Assembly (NCBI GenBank): GCA_030770545.1
Contig: CM061098.1
Coordinates: 9,183,501-9,247,500 of the forward strand
Length of the DNA stretch: 64,000 nt
Source: Macropodus opercularis
Lineage: Eukaryota > Chordata > Actinopteri > Anabantiformes > Osphronemidae
Direction of reading: 5' to 3'
Under the pieces are notes generated by a model. The model saw only the letters and a list, made by a program, of their open reading frames with translations, was not told where the DNA came from and did not search any database. This document shows, piece by piece, positions 1 to 14,094 of the stretch. Every line of letters starts with the position of its first letter. The first letter of the stretch is position 1. The translations under genes and the position numbers were made by a program.

Positions 1-240
1 TCAGCAGCAACTCATGTCTGTTTCAGTGAATTGAGTGGTAGGCCAGAAACTTCTAAAGCTTTCTCCCCAGAATATTTTTTTAAAGTTTGTTCTGGAAAGT
101 TTTTGACGAAGCTAAAGTTTATGCTTTCAGTGTTTCATGTTGATTTTTGTTCTGATGTTTTCCCTTCTATATCCCTACCCCGACAGACAATAGCAATACT
201 ACATAAAGCAACAGTATTTTTAATAATACTACTACGAGTA

Positions 241-274
241 AAATAACTAGGTAGGTTGTGCTACCTAGTTATTT
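241..274. repeat. Perfect 14-bp inverted repeat with 6-base loop
   Basis: The left arm AAATAACTAGGTAG and the right arm CTACCTAGTTATTT are exact reverse complements, separated by GTTGTG. Pairing stops at the next base on each side. I see no second copy in the window and no flanking target-site duplication. Confidence 0.9.
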
Positions 275-3200
275 GATACTATGTGCTGATTATTTACATT
301 TAAATTTATTTGAGTAAAAATCTAAAATTAAAGTTATTTAAGGATATGCAATGCTGTAAGTAGAAGTACAAGAAAACCTGCTTTCCCTTTCTTCCAGGCT
401 TTGAAAAATATAGCTAGCGCTTGATGCAGCACTGCAGCTCTCATAAGAGAAAGTTACTAAAAACATAGTTTTTTTTTATTGGCTCACAAGGTAGTTGACT
501 AACCCAATAAAGATAAAAGCTTGTCTCCACTATGGGAAAGTGCAAATTTCTGGAGCCCGTTTGATGATAACAGGAATGTGGCTTGATTGAAGCCATTTGA
601 AAGAAACAAACACGAAGGCCACTGCATTGTTTGCCGGAGAAAAGGGAAAAACATCAGAGTAGCAGATTCACCTTGCATTCTGAAATGCACCTCTACTTGA
701 AAAATCCAGTAGTTGTATAAATAACACCTTAAATAATAGTATTTGTCAGAAGCACGGTTCAGTATTTCCAGTTCTTCTTGATCATTTTCCCCCAAGTTAT
801 AGACTATATAGCATTAATGTGACTTTCAAAACTCAAGTGCATTTCACAAAAAAAGTAGACAAGAATATTGTCAAAGTTTACAGATGGATGGAGACTAATC
901 TTGGTTTAGGAGACGAGAAGACTGATGGCGTTATTGAGCGTAGAGTGAAGGAGATCGCTGCAGAATGAATGAGGTTTGGTGAACGATGAATGGGGGCAGG
1001 AGCGATCTGTGTACGACTAGCGAGAGTACTGAAGGAGGAAATTAAGGAATGACAAATGAACCGGGCGAGGAGACATGAAGCGTCTGGAGTGATTGAGAGG
1101 TTGTAGATTCAGGTGAGGTAAAGTGAGGAGGCTCATTTCAGAGAACTGTAAGGTCATGAGTGAGTTGAGACCATGACCGTAGTAACATTCAGCAAGTTTT
1201 CTGCAGGGGAGATGACCCTGCTGCTCACATAAAGGAGAGAGTCAGAAAAGCAGAATGTGTGCCCTGTCCTCTCCTTTGTTCTCTGAAAGGGAACACATCA
1301 CAACAAGCACCGTATTACCTAGCTATTCTGAAGATTTTCCACTGAATGTCGTTCCCTTTCCTCTGTCTGTTTTCCAGATAGGCTATTCAGGGCTTGGTAC
1401 TTAACTGTACGCAGTTAGCGGTTAGTCAGCACACGCCACACACATACACTATGCCACTGGGCCTCCTTAGAGATTTTCTGCTTAATACTGCATAGCACTT
1501 AGAGGCATCAACAAGCCCCTGTGGTTCTCCACTGAAGCATAGAATGCATGAAAGCATGCTAATTCCTCCCAACTCACTCCATCTATCCCTTTGTGACCCC
1601 TCCCTATCCATCAATTGCACTGCCTCCCCCAGTCCTTTCTCTGTTCATTAAACCACGGAGGCTACGGCAAACTGAACACACAGCACCACTCAGCGCAATA
1701 TGTTACATTCTATTAATTTATACTGAAGTCCAAATGTCTTTCCCTAAACCTTCTGTCAAATTGTGATCATGCTTTGTTGCATTATCAGATTTTGTCAGTG
1801 AACACAAAGAAGGCATCTGCAGTCACCTGGTAAAAATAGGCATTTAACTGAGTATAAAAAGTTTTAGTACCTTGGATTTACCTTGATCTGTGGTGAAACA
1901 GAGCTTGAATCTTTTGTGAGTGGATAGAAGTTAGTTTGCTAGTACAAACTCTTAGCTGCAAATTCATTAGTGTTTGTGTACAGCCCTCCAGTGTTACTTT
2001 AGACTGCAGAGTAATGTCAACTAGTTCACATGGGAAGGTTCGTGTGGCAGCTTTTAAACCAGGATAAGTGCATGTGTCTGGGGATGAGTGTCTGTTAGTG
2101 AGTAAGCATATACCTCCCATGAGTTCTCAGTTAAAATGTGTAAATTATGCTAAGAGTTATCACCACTCAACACAATAATTCATACGCATTTCAAGGCCTT
2201 TGGTCTGTGAATTCTTGTTTATTGTATGTGTGTACGCTTGCTATTGTAAGTGAGTAGACTATCTGAATGTGTGAGTCTGTCTCATAGGGGACAACAGACG
2301 CTGTCAGCTTCATTTCCCATCGTCATGTAGGAGGACAGGCCTGCCTTTAGAGACCTTAAGTCTGAAAAGCGACACACAGTCATCAGGGTGAAGAGTGGAA
2401 TCCAACCTTGTCATGCTTTGCACCATAATCCATTTTAGAAGGATTAATTAGGAATTAAGGAGTGTAATGTTATCGGTGCGTGATCCCTTCACTTGCGTGC
2501 ACATACACATAACTTGCTTTTCTTGAGTGTGTGTATGTAGGGCATGGATTATTTGGAACTAAGGAAAAAAGAAAAGTAAAATTTTCTCATTCTTTTTTTT
2601 CTCTTTTCACTCCCTGTCCTTCTTCCATCCTACTCTGCCTTCCTCACTTATTATCTTCCTTGTTGCTTATTGCCCTCTCCCACTCATTCCTTGTCTCTTC
2701 AGCTTCCTTCCCTTCATGTGTTTTAGGATGATCCACAAAATGACTTCTTCCAGTCTCTCCCTCTCACTTGTTTTCTAGCTCTGCTTCCTGCTTTCTGTGC
2801 CACCATTATCCTGTCTTTTAAGGTTCTGTGTAGGCTTTCATTCAGTGCTTTCATCTTTCCAGCCTAGCTTTGTCAAAGAGAGAAAGCATGTTAGAGAGAT
2901 TTCTATAGCTCTGCTACTCTTTTAAGAAGACTATAGCATTCAGGTGGGCTTCTCTGGATGTCCATTTTGTGTCTGGCTTCCTTTTTTTCATAGTTTCTCT
3001 TTATTTCTTTGAACAGTGGGTAGCTGCACTACTTACAAATTGCTTGACTCAAAATTCAGCCCCTTCACTGTATGAAGAAGCAGCTCTGCTTTCAGACGAG
3101 AGTTGAGTGGCTTACCTTTTGTCCTTGAAACACTGTTCTCAGTCTTTGCTCATCCACACATGTAGCTTCTCATTTTCATAAGTGTGTACACTATCTTATA

Positions 3201-6200
3201 TCAGTTTATGCTTCATGCTACATAGGGGTTTTAAAGGGACATTAATAAACCAAAGACACTTACAGAACAGAATTAAGAGGCAAACAGACAAGTAGGAAAA
3301 CAATGCAATGCTCATGCAGCCAAACAACCTTGTTGCATTTTCCCTAACTGTAGTTTTGTGTGTGTGCATGGTTCAGTGAGGTATTCGTTGTTGTTCCTCG
3401 GGCACACTGTAATGATATTGTTTTTATTAATGCCTGATTAAAGTTTCAGTGTATGGCTGCTGGACCAGTTGGTGCTTTTATAATGCGGTGCCTTTTTAGT
3501 TGTTAGTCTTCTTAACACACGCTGCCTCTCCACGTTTCTGCTTAGTTTGTATTACAATAAGCTACATCCTCTAGTAATGGGCTTCCCCTGACCACTGCTT
3601 ATCATTATTCATCCATTTCTCTTTTCACGCATGAGCTCTCTTATTTTGTCTTCTTTCTTGAGCCGTCTTCTACTCTCCCCTTCTACATTTCTTTCCAACT
3701 GTCTGGTGCCCTCCATCTCTCTTGTTCCCTCTGGCACTATTGGCAGCACTCTGTCTCTGTCAGGTGTATGTGAGATAGCCTTCACGCCACTGACTTGGGG
3801 AAGATAGGATTTAGGATGTCGCAGCATCATAGCCCCTGGTTATTTAACTCTTACCTGTCCCACCAACAAACAGATCTTGGTAGATATGATTGCAGCTCAT
3901 TGTACATTGAATGTATAAAACTCAAATCAAACAGTCTGCTGAGTTCAGCATGCAACTTGTTTTAATTAACTCATTCATCAGTGGTTTTCAGAAATTGAAC
4001 CTTGGAGACAAACAATATAAACAAATAAATGTAATGTAAAGTTAGTAACAAAATGCACAACACAGTAATTAAACCATTGTAAGTTTTACAAAGATTACAA
4101 ACACAACACACAGGTTCACACAAGAATGGAACTTTGTCAACCATGGGGAAATGCTGGTGTAGTGTTTGCTGTGATGGATTATGTACCTGGAGCAAGTTTC
4201 AAGCCTTAGAAAGCCTTTGCTTTAATCCTCTACTGACTAAAAGTTTCAGGAACCAACTCTGAACAACAGATGCTGGCATTCTATCAGCTCATTAAATTTT
4301 TATGGCTCATGCCTTCGCAAACATTTACATATTTACACATATAGATACAAAGAGACAAATTTCACAGGTATCACATTTCTGACAGCCTGATTTATTAAAA
4401 CACAATTTTTACCACAGGCCACATTCTTCTAATATTTCTGCTTGGCAGATGTTGGCATTCTTAACTCACACACTCAGTATCTTTTTATATTTGAACGTAA
4501 GAACAATGGCCGAAGCTATTCAACCACAGCAATGCACTCAAAACTTACACAGCTATAGAATTAGGTGTTAGTTCTCAGTCACATAGGCAACTGCTGATTC
4601 TTGGCATTGCAATCTTAATGTGGTTCAGTATTAATATGAAAATATCATGCAATGAGCTAAAATGTGCATGCTCACCTGTGCAGCTTTTGGTTTGGTTGGT
4701 ACAGCAGTTGGTTCTGTGATATCACTATATTTATATATTTAACTAAAACACATTCATTATTGAGATTCAGTAATAAATAGCATGTCAGTGTTCATTCTAA
4801 ATAATTGAGCTATTTAATTATTTTCATGCTCGTTGATGTCTCTTAAGTGCTATGCAGTATTAACGATCATTTTGTTCTGAGGTTCAGTGTTTGGCTTTTT
4901 ACAGTGGTTGTGGCTTTGTTTGATTTGTATTTGAGATAATTTTGTGTGTGAGAGAGAGAGAGTGAAAATAACAAGGCCAGCTCTGCCTCCAGGCTGTTTG
5001 GCCCTAAACTCTCATCAGCCTGCTGGTGCTGAAACCTAGAACCTTCTGCCCCTTGCCACTGTACAAATGCACAACATGGAGAATTACACGCACATATGCA
5101 CACATCCAGAAAACCACATGCATTTGTAATATTCACAATGTTTGCGACTAAATAATCTTCTAATCTCTTGCTGTCATCCCTACTTGTTTTATCAGTGCAT
5201 CCCATCTTCTTTTATCCACCTCCCTAATCTGTCTGTGCCTCTATCAGACACTTTCGGTTCCCATATCTTGCCTCTGAGACGAGCTCTCTTCCCTCACTCC
5301 TCCACTCCCTTCATCCTTATCTTGTTTCCTCGCACCCCCATACATCCACTAGCTTTAGATTACTTTGAGAATGTTTCTTGTCCTCTCTCCCTCCTTTCCC
5401 ATTTCTCTCTCTGTCTTTTCTTCTCTCTCTGCCCCTTCCCCATCTTTCTCCTCTCCATGTCTCCGTCTCTTCTCAGCGGTGGTTTTAATGCATTATGAAA
5501 ATGGACTGGGGCTATGAAAGCGAAACAGGACAAGTTTGGCTGCTTAATGTGACTCCTTTCACTCCTCATCTGCCTCATTGGCACTCTACATTTGTATGTG
5601 TGTTCATGCTGCCGTGTGGAATAGTGCTTCTTGTGTGCCTATTGGTATGGATGTGCACACACATGCTCATTCCTTGGCTGGTTCTTGCTGTTGACACTGA
5701 ACGTGCTATGAGACCAACACATCAGCTGGTCTTCACGTATGTAGTAGTAGTGACATGTTTCTGCTTTTTAATACGAACGTCCGGCACTTGTAACACACAC
5801 ATGCACACTTGCGTTGAAGCACATGAATAATAGAGTGGCTCGGCAGTCAGGGTGGAACACATGTTTCTCTGAGACGTGTTAATGGAAAGAGTGTTGCGGC
5901 ATGGATAGAGGGATGAAGGAAACGGAGAAATGATGTTTATGAGACAGGGGATAAGCTGTACCCTACAGCGCAATGTGACCTGGATGTAAATCTCCCTATT
6001 TCCATCTCGCTTACGCTTTTCTTCCCCCCACATTAATTTCAACCTCTCTATCAATTCCCTCCACTAATCTAACTTTGTTAATTTGTGTGAAGTTAAACCT
6101 CTTCATCTCTGGAGAGTGGGTGATGATCCTGTGGAGAAATGAGCCGGATGAGCTGATTAGATGAATAGAGATGAACTAATGGTACATTCAGAGTGTGGGG

Positions 6201-7964
6201 AATACAGCTGCTCTAAGACATAGAAAGAATTAATGTGATCAAGTATTGAAGCTTGGGCGAACTCATTCAGCAATTGTTGTTTAGCTGGTATTAGATTAAA
6301 GAAGAAGAATGTGTGGAAAGGGTAAGGTGAGAGAGTCACCTCACTGACAACTTACATTATTTAAATAGAATTGATGAAGCTAATCATGGTGGAGCTAGAC
6401 GTTTAATGAACTTTTACTCTGTTACTTGAGAGAGCAGTAGCATTGATTTAAAATGCTATTTTCTTGTCATTTCGTTTTTTCCTCCCCAGCCTCCCTTGTT
6501 GCCTGTCTGCTACCTCCTCTCTCGCTTGCTCTTTCTCCTTTTCTGTCTGATGTTGCAGAGCGTGTGTATGTGTGTGTTTCTGGTGGTGGATATTCAGAGC
6601 ACAGGCGGTGTATGTGTGTGCATCAGGGTTTAATTGCGGTGTGCATAGAAACGAGTGTAATTAGCCAGCGCTCGCTTCCCTGCCGCCCGGCTAACAACCA
6701 GCATCCCCTCTGTGCTTGCTCTTTCTCTCCCTGTCTTTCTTCTTTGTCTCCCTCCCGCTCTCTCTTGTCTCATGCCTGTTGCCACAACGACAAGCCCCAC
6801 TCCGCCATTGTTCCCTGCTGTTCTTGAAGAACAAAGGAGGAGGCTATTAGCTCCCTGAGACAGGAGTGGTGGAAATGGAGGAGAGGGATAGAGAAGGAGA
6901 GAAAGGATTGCTGTGAGGGTGGGATGATGAGATGAGAGTGTGTGACAGAGAGAATTGGCAGACAAGTTAGGAAAGGAGAGAGACAGGCATGGAAGATGTC
7001 TACAAGCAGACAAAGAGCTGGAATAAAAGGACAAAAGTTTTAAAGATTTACACACAGGAACAGAAGAGAAGGAAAAGCAAGAGAATATGAACAAGAGAAT
7101 TAGAGGAGGGACTGATTAGAGGAAAGGAACGTTTGCAGGGCAGTCGACGTGAGCTCCTTTTTTACCGTTCTTCAGGAGCAAAAAGTGAGATTGAACAGAT
7201 GACTTGATTTTAATATAAAGCATTCTTCGTCCTTTTTATTCTGTCTTTCTCGTCTCCCTCCCCCCTTTGGCCTTTTGCAGTCCATTACAACTAGAATGAG
7301 TCTGTGTATGTGAGTGTACATGTTTGCGTATACATTTTACACTTTTTTTTTATACACTTTTAGCTTGTGTGTCCTTGCTCTCCTGGCTAGTGGATGTGTG
7401 TATGTGTGGACTCTGCATGAGGGTCATTAGTAGCGAGTGTAGGCGGTAATGCGCTGTCTGCAATGCTGGCCATCTGAATGTTAACAGATTGTAACGCAGG
7501 ACAGAAAGTGAATTTGGTTTCCCGAGGAAAATGGAGCAAATTACACTTTTATAGCTCTCTGCCACTATCCTTTGCTCCCGCCATTACTCACTGGGTGTAG
7601 CGAGAGCGAAAGAGATGAAGGGAGGGAGAGAAGGGGAGAACAAGTGATTGGGAAGATGTCCTTAGTGAGCAAGACGGTTGAGGTGTGATGGTGAGACCAT
7701 GGTTTATGATGAAAATCAGGGGCAGCTTTTTAAGTAGTTGATAACCTCTTTCCCTTTCTTAACCTTCTCAAGGTGATATAACTCATAGATCAGTGTGTGC
7801 TATTGTTCTGGAGAACGTTAAGATTTTTATCTCTAGGTGAATTTCTCAGGAGCCATCCCTGATCCTCAAACTATAATCTCTGTGTGAACACATACTGCAC
7901 AATTCAATTTCCTAAACCGTATCTAGGTGCTGCTAATATGAAACGTTCTTAATTTCAGGTACGT

Positions 7965-7983
7965 ATAACATAACATAACATAA
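7965..7983. repeat. (ATAAC)n short tandem repeat
   Basis: Nearly four units of a five-base repeat lie inside the presumed diaph1 intron. Confidence 0.85.
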
Positions 7984-10900
7984 GTAATGTAGCATTTGGG
8001 ACTATTTGTGTTAAGGTAACAACTGTGCCTTTTGTTTAACTGCTTTCCAATACATGCAAACAAGTGGATTATTAATCAATTCAGTTAGTATTAAAAGCGA
8101 AAAGAAGAAAAGAAGTAACATGATAGAGAACTTGATGCGATGCTCTCTGTGGTTTGATGACAATTGAGTAGACCAATTAAACCAGATAATACAGAGCCAG
8201 TAGCCAAACTCAGTTTCGAAATGAAAATGTCATGACATTCAAAAGTTTGACAAGTACATGTGCTGTCCTCTTCTCTCCCCTAATGGTGACAAATTATAAG
8301 TAACTAATTACTAATGATGACTGAAAAGCACTATGATATTGATGAATCTAATGTCTATCAAGTTGAGCTAACATTAGTCCAAAAGGACAAACTCCACACC
8401 TCTGACTCTTGGGGTCCCAGCTAAGTTTAAGATATTGAGGCAGGATGTTTTAATAATTTAAAAGAGTGACACTACTTTTTGGTGGCTCTTATAGTGGCTA
8501 AACATTAATGGTTAACCAGGTATGTCAAGCATTTTGATGTGTATAAATATATACACTGTAAATCTTTCATTATAAACATACGTAACCAAAAAAGCTTATT
8601 AAAGTCACTGACTGTGATGCTGTGTGGGCAGTGTGTCTCGCATCAGAATCACCCTGGCTCTACCCCATTGACCTTAGAATAACTTAAAAGAACTGTTTAA
8701 CTCATTAAAGTGTGATTTCCCTTTAAGATTCACATAGCTCATGTTCGCCCTGACACATTGCATATATTATCTAATTCACTGCTGACTTTTGCTTGGCTTC
8801 TTGACACTGGTAAGTGTTTAAAATTTAAAGACTGTGTTCAAAGTTCAAGCACAGAACTATAGAATTGTAAATTAGAAACTAACCTTTTTTTTGGTTCAAG
8901 TTTTCCAGTGTTATGTGTTGGCAATATCTAGATATTAACCTTTGTTCCTTTACTGCTGTTGTCATGGGAGCTTTGTTGAAACTTAAACTGTTTAAGGTGA
9001 TTAGAAAACGGAAACTTTATTCTGGTGCAATGTTTCCTCCATTTGGAAATATAGCTTGTGACCATGGGGCTGCTTCTGTTCAACGTTATGGGGACAACCC
9101 TGAAGTACTAGTACTGAACAACTAAAGAGGAAATCTACAAGAGAGCTGTGAGGGGCTGTTTGGCTCTGTCTCATCATCAAGTCGTGATGAAGTAACACTG
9201 AAGAGAGAAACGAATTGAATTGAAATCGAGCACAGCTTAGCTCTGGTGAAACAGCTGTCAAGGTTGACTCAAGGGCACCTGAATGTGGTTGTGCACATGC
9301 ACACAAATGTACACACTCACACGTATACACCCTCATATGAGGATTCACCTGCATGACCTGGCGGCTCTGTTTCCCTGCAGTGGGAGATGGGGAGTATCTT
9401 TCCTGGCGATGTGTTGCTTCTTAGCATCAGAACGACTGTGTTCCTTCCTCCTAGAGGGAGCAGTGATGGGGAAGTGTCTCCATCAGTCCAGCCCCACCTG
9501 TCTCCTTATGATGGTTTTTATTTCTCCGTCTCTGTCTCCGTCTTCCATTCTTTCTGTATCTCTTTGTGTTTCTCTGTCTTACGTTCGCTTTCTCCCTCCA
9601 TCTGCTACCCTCCCTGAGCTGACATTTACTGTCAGACAGCCTTATTATTTTCTTTTTCAGATTCCTGATTAGGATTCTCTCATTCCCTCTTCTTCTTTTC
9701 CTCCTCTCTCTTTCTCTCTCTCATTCTCATCTTTTTCCTCCTCTGTCCCTCCCTCTTGCCCTCCACACAAACAACCCAGACCAACAATCTAACCTTTTTT
9801 GCTTTGTTGCTTACTATTTTTGTTCGTTCTTTGTCTTCAATTCAGTATAATCTTATCCAGTCTATCTCACACTATCCTATCTTTCATTACACCTCTGTCA
9901 TGTCTGTCTCTCTCACTCACTCAGTTTTTAAAGGTCAGTCTTTTTCTGTTTCTCCCTTCTCCTCCTCCTTTTCTCTATCCCCATAAAGTTCTTGCTGCAG
10001 TTGAGTCCAAGGACTCTGGTATCTGGCTTTTAATTATACTCTCTGGGCCCCCTACCCTGGCCCTGTAGAATGCACACATTTCAATTTATGTACTCATCCA
10101 CACACACGGATGCGCTGTGTGCTAAGGCAGTTAACAAATTAAGTTTAACCATGAACATCTTATTAATGCTTGAGGAAAGGTTGCATTTTTTCTTGTTTTG
10201 TCAGGCACATATGTGTTTAAAAATTGGATATTAAATGTGTTTGGAATCCTAAATTGTTCATCGGGCTGGAATAATGAGTGAAAATGTTATCTATGCCAAG
10301 GTCCACTAAAGTAGCAGGAGTTCATCTACAGCTGGACAGCAAAGGAGACAGAGGAGGGTTGTCATGGTGATATGAATCCCTTGAGCAACCACATTTACTC
10401 TCTCTACAACTCTGTGTCCTGTCCACTTGCTGTATTTTTCTTTTACTCCCTTATAGTCTCTCCTCTCATCTTACAGTCTTACCATCCCTTTCCTTTGTTT
10501 CTTCCCAGCACTCTATTTATTTCTCTTCGCATCTTTCTCAGGCTGCTTCTTCTTCGTTTTGCACATGTCTTCTTTTGTTCCCATTTTCCTTCTTGTTTCT
10601 TATTCCCTTTCCTCTCCCTCTGTCCCTGTGGTCTTCACCTCTGGTCCAGTCGTCGGGGGAAGAAGGAGCAGAGGAAGGGAGGAATGCTAATTTTATCAGC
10701 GGCGGAGTGCAGAAAGGAGAGAGAAAATGTCACTCGTCTTAGGAAATGAGATGGCCGTTGCGCTGTGAATATGTGTATGTGTACGTCTCAATGGAAAAGA
10801 TCATGGTGACAGTCTGAGTGACATTTCATGTGTTTTATTCCACATGCCTTGCACCCCTGCTGAGTAAATGATATATATGTATATATAGGTATGCTCTTTT

Positions 10901-12231
10901 GTGTGAAGGGGGCAAATGCTAATGCATGTACGTGTGAGTCTGTACAATGTGGTTTTTTTTTGGTCAGGCCAGCGTAAGAACACTTTTCTACTCCTTCTTT
11001 GTTTTTTAAGTCAATCATCTGTCTCCCTTACTTTTTCTTCATTCCATTGCTCTTTCTCTCTCCCTCACACTCTCTCTTCACCCCTCACTCATGTCAGAAT
11101 TGTAATCACGTTCGGGGGCTCTGTTGAGGGAAAGAAGGGGAGCATGGTGGGAGGAAAGAGGAGGCGGGGGAGGGAGAGTTTGAAGTGAACGTGGGGAAGA
11201 GGAAGAAAAAGGCATTTGTATGTGTACCCAATTACCACTCCAGCCAGCCCAAAGTCACCTTCGCAAAGAACGGACGCACACTCTCTCAAAATAGCACCTT
11301 CCATCCCGCCTCCTCTGTGTGTGTATGTGCGTTGGTTACAGTGGTGATGAGGTAGACTGAATAATATCATGGCCTTCCTCTCGTCTGTCAGCTCAGGGCT
11401 GATTATGTGTGCGCTGTCCTCATGTGTAATTGTAACTGTGTGTGAATAAATGTGGGTGATTGTGTGTGTTTGTCCTGTGTCTGATTGCAGTAGCTGATTG
11501 AGTCCTAGCCCTGCAGATTTCAACCCAGGTCCTCAGCCTCTGATTAGGTGTTGTGATGTGTGAAAGAAGAGGAAATTGTGGGTGTAGGTCTGTGGGTGTG
11601 TGACCTGTGCACAGTGATGTTCAACAGTTTCTGTTGCTGTGTTATTTTGTGAGCGGGTGCTGTTCGTGTGTCTGCATGTGCTTATCCATGTGCGTCTGTC
11701 TTTGGGAGGCAGAATTAAAGTTTCAGACCTTCAAATGTAAAACTTTTATGCTGGGACCTATAGACAGTGGAAGGCCTCACAAGTAAAGCTATGCAAATGA
11801 GTCTGTGTGGTGGTGGTGGTGGGGTATGTCCTTGTTAACTGTGGCCTCGTTTCGCCTTGCTTCTTAATTAAGAGACCATAGGCCCTTCCAGCACTGCTTG
11901 CTATCCCACACTCCACTGGGGCAGAAAAGGACAGAAACAGATGGAAAATGGTGAGAGAGTGAGAGGAGAAAAATGAAAAAGGTATGTGTCAAAAATATTG
12001 AACTGAGAGTGATAGATTTAGAAAGAAGGGAGGTGGGCGGAGGGGTAAAAGGAGGATTGCTTTTGCAGGAATGAGAAGCCAGAGCTGATGAAGGAGAAAG
12101 TAATAGAAAGTGTGGAAATGTGGATTTAGAGAGAGGATAGTGCAGACTGATAGGGCGTAAGGCCCAAGAAACCTTCTCCATTTCCCTTGCTGAATTGATG
12201 CCACTCATTTCCATAGCCGTCTGTGCATCAG

Positions 12232-12270
12232 GTGTGTGTGTGTGTGTGCGTGTGTGTGCATATGTGTGTG
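12232..12270. repeat. GT microsatellite, interrupted
   Basis: GT dinucleotides with a few interruptions (GCGT, GCATAT). It is GT on the plus strand, so UG in diaph1 pre-mRNA if this is its intron. Confidence 0.9.
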
Positions 12271-14068
12271 GTTTTCAAGCAGTAATCTGTTCCATCTTAT
12301 TCTTTACTTTCCATCTGTATAGGATATTTCGCTCCGTCGCTCCCCATTTCTCGCTATCACATCTGACTGACTCCTTGGGAATGAGTGTGTGTCTGTATGT
12401 GCGCGGATATCTGCGGTTAGATATATGCCTGTATTTCCTTGTATTCTTCCCTGGCTATCTCTGCCTTTCTCTCTCCCTCTCTTGTCAGTGTGTGGTGAGT
12501 GGTGGGATAGTGGGTTAAATTTTAATGGTTCTGCCATCTCTCAGTAGTTCCTGAAAGAGGGCCAATGCAGACTGACATACTCACTGAGCCGTGAGAAGAG
12601 ACAAGACAGAGAGTGGAGCGATATCTCACTAGACGTACACACACAAAAACACAAACACAGGAAATATTACATGGTTTTGTAAAACACAGTGTATTGGAGC
12701 CCTCTGTTACGTTATGTCAGACCTGTTGTTCTTAAAGCTTTGCAAATATACAGCATTTAAAGCACCGTCTTGCACTCACTACTGATGTAGATATTGTAAA
12801 CACTAAGCACAAACATGGAAAAAGAAAATCCTTTTGATTTAGCAGATGCTTTCATCCTCAATGTTGTGTAGGTATATTTAAATTCTAAATATGCCACTCT
12901 TACATCAATCCTTTTCAGTTACAGAAGACCCAGAAAATCTCTCCAAATACAGTCCCTCTAGGATTGCACAGGGTGAGCACAGAGGCTGGTTCAATGTGTG
13001 TCTGTGGACTCAATCACACATATACACAATGTGTCGCTCACATAAAATATGTGCCAGCCTTTGCCATATTATGTGTTGTTCCTTGATTGTTTTCATTCGC
13101 CCAGCCGCACATAGCTGTCTGATTGGCAACACGCTCCCTGATGGCTCACTAAGCACATGGTGGGATTAGGTGTGTACTTTTGTATGTTTGTGTCTTAGTG
13201 TGCATGCGTGTGTATGTTTTTGTCCAGGCCCAGCTAAAGCCAATTCCTGAGAGACCAGCGGACAGATGTTTTAGGAGAGAATTCACCCATCTGTCCCTTG
13301 TAAATATCCTCCCTCTTGTTTAGTTTATTTCAGGAGTTGTTTTTTTCCTCTTTTGTGAAGGTGTTGAAACTAATTTCACAAACTGGAGCCCCTGCAGCAC
13401 CCCATTGGATGTTTGATGACACAGGCTTTTCCCTAGGTTCCCGCACATAGGTGTAGGTTGCCAGATCATAGTTGTCATTCCCCTCCAGCTAGTTAGTTTG
13501 ACTATGATCCAGTGTTCTTCATGTATTTCAAACACCTGCAGTAGTTTTCCCAAAGCGTTTGCAACAAAGAGATCCGTTCACCTACACCAATGCAAAGCAA
13601 TGTTAGCTGTGTTCTCAGTGGTACGGATTGCACGATCACTATACTTGATACTAGTTTTCCAAAGTTTTAAAGCTGTAAATCAAACACACTGAGTCCAGTT
13701 CAAACATTGAATATTTGGCTCTGTATGTGTGGAGATGTCTGTGTGCTAATGATCATATTCTAGGCAAAGTCATCCTTAAATTGTGGCTTCCTTCATCTTT
13801 TCTTTCTTCGGAGTCTTTTCCTTATATTACATAGATTCCGTCCTCATTTCTTTGCTCTTCTGTCTCTCACACAGTTCTGCTGTACGTTTGTTACTCATCC
13901 CCGTTATTTATCCTGCAGCATTTCTCTTCACATATTTCCCTTTCCTTCTCTTTTCTTCACTCCCTGGTCATATTAACATGTTGACTGAAAGAAAAAAAAT
14001 TCACAGTGACAAGCACCAGAAAATAGACCATACTTTTTGCCTCCAGGCAGTTATACTTTGTCAAGTTT

Positions 14069-14094
14069 GTGTGTGTATGTGTGTGTGTGTGTGT
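14069..14094. repeat. GT microsatellite
   Basis: GT repeat with one AT interruption, GT on the plus strand. Confidence 0.9.

Noticed and set aside
1681..1700. REST/NRSF-like silencer element
   Set aside because: CAGCACC and CAGCGC halves are present, but the spacing is about three bases shorter than the canonical element.
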